Below, piece after piece: positions 4,559 to 5,403 of a DNA stretch of 5,403 nt (the stretch's first letter is position 1; every line of letters starts with the position of its first letter). Both the position numbers and the translations under genes were made by a program. This stretch comes from Candidatus Moraniibacteriota bacterium (GTDB lineage Bacteria > Patescibacteriota > Minisyncoccia > Moranbacterales > GWC2-37-73). The notes below the pieces were generated by a model. That model was not told the origin of the DNA. It ran no database searches and saw nothing but the letters and a program-made list of their open reading frames with translations. The stretch lies in the NCBI GenBank assembly GCA_003510895.1, contig DOKE01000015.1, forward strand, positions 525-5,927, in the 5' to 3' direction.

Positions 4559-5403
4559 ATGGTAAAGAAAATAACAAAAACAGAAGAAATAAAAAAAGAA
4601 GATAAGAAAGAAGAAAAGAAGGAAGAAAAAAGAGTGGATATGGTTGTGAGTGAGATAAGAGAAAAATTTGGAGATGGAATGATTATGAAATTGGGAGATG
4701 TCCGCAGAGTTGATGTTGAATCTATTCCAACTGGTTCGGTTTCTCTTGATATAGCTTTGGGAATCGGAGGGGTGCCAAGAGGAAGAATTATTGAAGTTTA
4801 TGGTCCGGAATCATCAGGAAAAACAACTTTAGCTTTACATATTATTGCCAATGCGCAAAAAAAAGGTGGAACTTCAGCGTTTGTTGATGCTGAGCACGCT
4901 CTTGATCCGGAATATGCCAAGAAAATAGGTGTTGATATTAATAATCTTTTAGTTTCCCAGCCGGATACTGGAGAGCAGGCCTTGGATATTGTGGAAACAT
5001 TGGTGCGTTCCAATGCAGTGGATGTGATAGTGATCGATTCTGTTGCCGCATTGGTTCCTCGCGCTGAAATCGAAGGTGAAATGGGCGATCAACATGTTGG
5101 AAGACAAGCTAGATTGATGTCGCAAGCGCTCAGAAAACTTACAGCCATTGTTGCGCGATCAAATGTTATTGTTATTTTTATTAATCAGATAAGAATGAAA
5201 ATTGGCGTGATGTTTGGCAATCCGGAAACAACCAGCGGTGGTCAAGCACTTAAATTTTATTCTTCAGTCAGATTGGAGGTTCGAAGATCAGCTCAAATAA
5301 AAAAAGGCGAGGACGTGGTTGGTAATCGGGTAAAAGTCAAAGTCGTCAAGAATAAAGTGGCTCCTCCATTCAAGGTGGCTGAATTTGATATTATGTATAA
5401 TGA
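4559..5403 (+). CDS. recA: RecA recombinase, 3' end cut off by the window edge
   Basis: The first 281 residues of RecA, the ATP-dependent strand-exchange protein whose filament on single-stranded DNA also stimulates LexA self-cleavage. Residues 1-25 are an unusual Lys/Glu-rich leader; recognisable RecA begins near residue 26 (VVSEIREKFGDGMIMKLGD). Walker A is GPESSGKT (82-89), the catalytic Glu is Glu112 in VDAEHALD, and Walker B is VDVIVIDS with Asp160. Loop L1 lies around EIEGEMGDQ (170-178). Gln210 in FINQIRMKIG and the L2 region GNPETTSGGQALKFY (220-234) are intact. The frame is open to the edge; by comparison with typical RecA, about 60-80 residues are missing. An in-frame TAG at 4535-4537 supports this start; Met28 is an alternative. 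No Shine-Dalgarno is visible. The upstream spacer carries several ordered repeats that may control it. Confidence 0.96.
   Translation, partial: MVKKITKTEEIKKEDKKEEKKEEKRVDMVVSEIREKFGDGMIMKLGDVRRVDVESIPTGSVSLDIALGIGGVPRGRIIEVYGPESSGKTTLALHIIANAQKKGGTSAFVDAEHALDPEYAKKIGVDINNLLVSQPDTGEQALDIVETLVRSNAVDVIVIDSVAALVPRAEIEGEMGDQHVGRQARLMSQALRKLTAIVARSNVIVIFINQIRMKIGVMFGNPETTSGGQALKFYSSVRLEVRRSAQIKKGEDVVGNRVKVKVVKNKVAPPFKVAEFDIMYN

Noticed and set aside
1..5403. Search for a novel defence, mobile or biosynthetic system
   Set aside because: All large frames belong to well-known housekeeping families, and I see no transposase, integrase, toxin-antitoxin pair or atypical gene block.

Overview
The window holds four recognisable housekeeping genes, all on the + strand, in the order lexA-like repressor, ftsK, rodZ-like, recA. 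The recA gene is cut by the window's right edge. The DNA is AT-rich, with long A runs and heavy use of AAA, GAA and ATT codons. Gaps between genes are short (about 90 to 200 bases). None of the chosen start codons has a clear Shine-Dalgarno sequence. The gene order, the compact proteins and the Lys/Glu-rich linkers suggest a small-genome bacterium, most likely of the Candidate Phyla Radiation (Patescibacteria, for example a Parcubacteria-type lineage). A Firmicute-like bacterium is the main alternative. This assignment is inference from sequence style and synteny.

Layout. Positions 1-205 hold an unrecognised open frame from the left edge, one perfect DnaA-box sequence, a good extended -10 promoter embedded in repeated TGAT/ATCA half-sites, and a 70-base leader. 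Positions 206-868 encode a LexA-type autoprotease repressor with a complete Ser-Lys dyad. Positions 869-1064 hold a probable promoter, an inverted repeat overlapping its -10 element, and a possible 31-codon small gene. Positions 1065-3377 encode a SpoIIIE-sized FtsK DNA translocase with membrane, motor and gamma domains. Positions 3468-4457 encode a RodZ-like protein: cytoplasmic helix-turn-helix, one membrane span, an Ig-like domain and a DUF4115-type end. The 101-base gap before recA is full of ordered repeats: a tandem octamer array, an AT-rich dyad and a 12-bp palindrome. Positions 4559-5403 encode the first 281 residues of RecA.

How the genes fit together. FtsK moves and segregates the chromosome at the septum, RodZ ties cell shape to the cytoskeleton, RecA carries out recombination and activates self-cleavage of LexA-type proteins, and LexA represses damage-response genes. 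The ftsK-rodZ-recA part resembles the spoIIIE...ymfM-pgsA-cinA-recA neighbourhood of Bacillus, with pgsA and cinA absent. I see no phage, mobile element, CRISPR array, tRNA or rRNA. I found no clearly undescribed system; the items most worth a second look are the regulatory DNA around the lexA, ftsK and recA starts and the 31-codon ORF.
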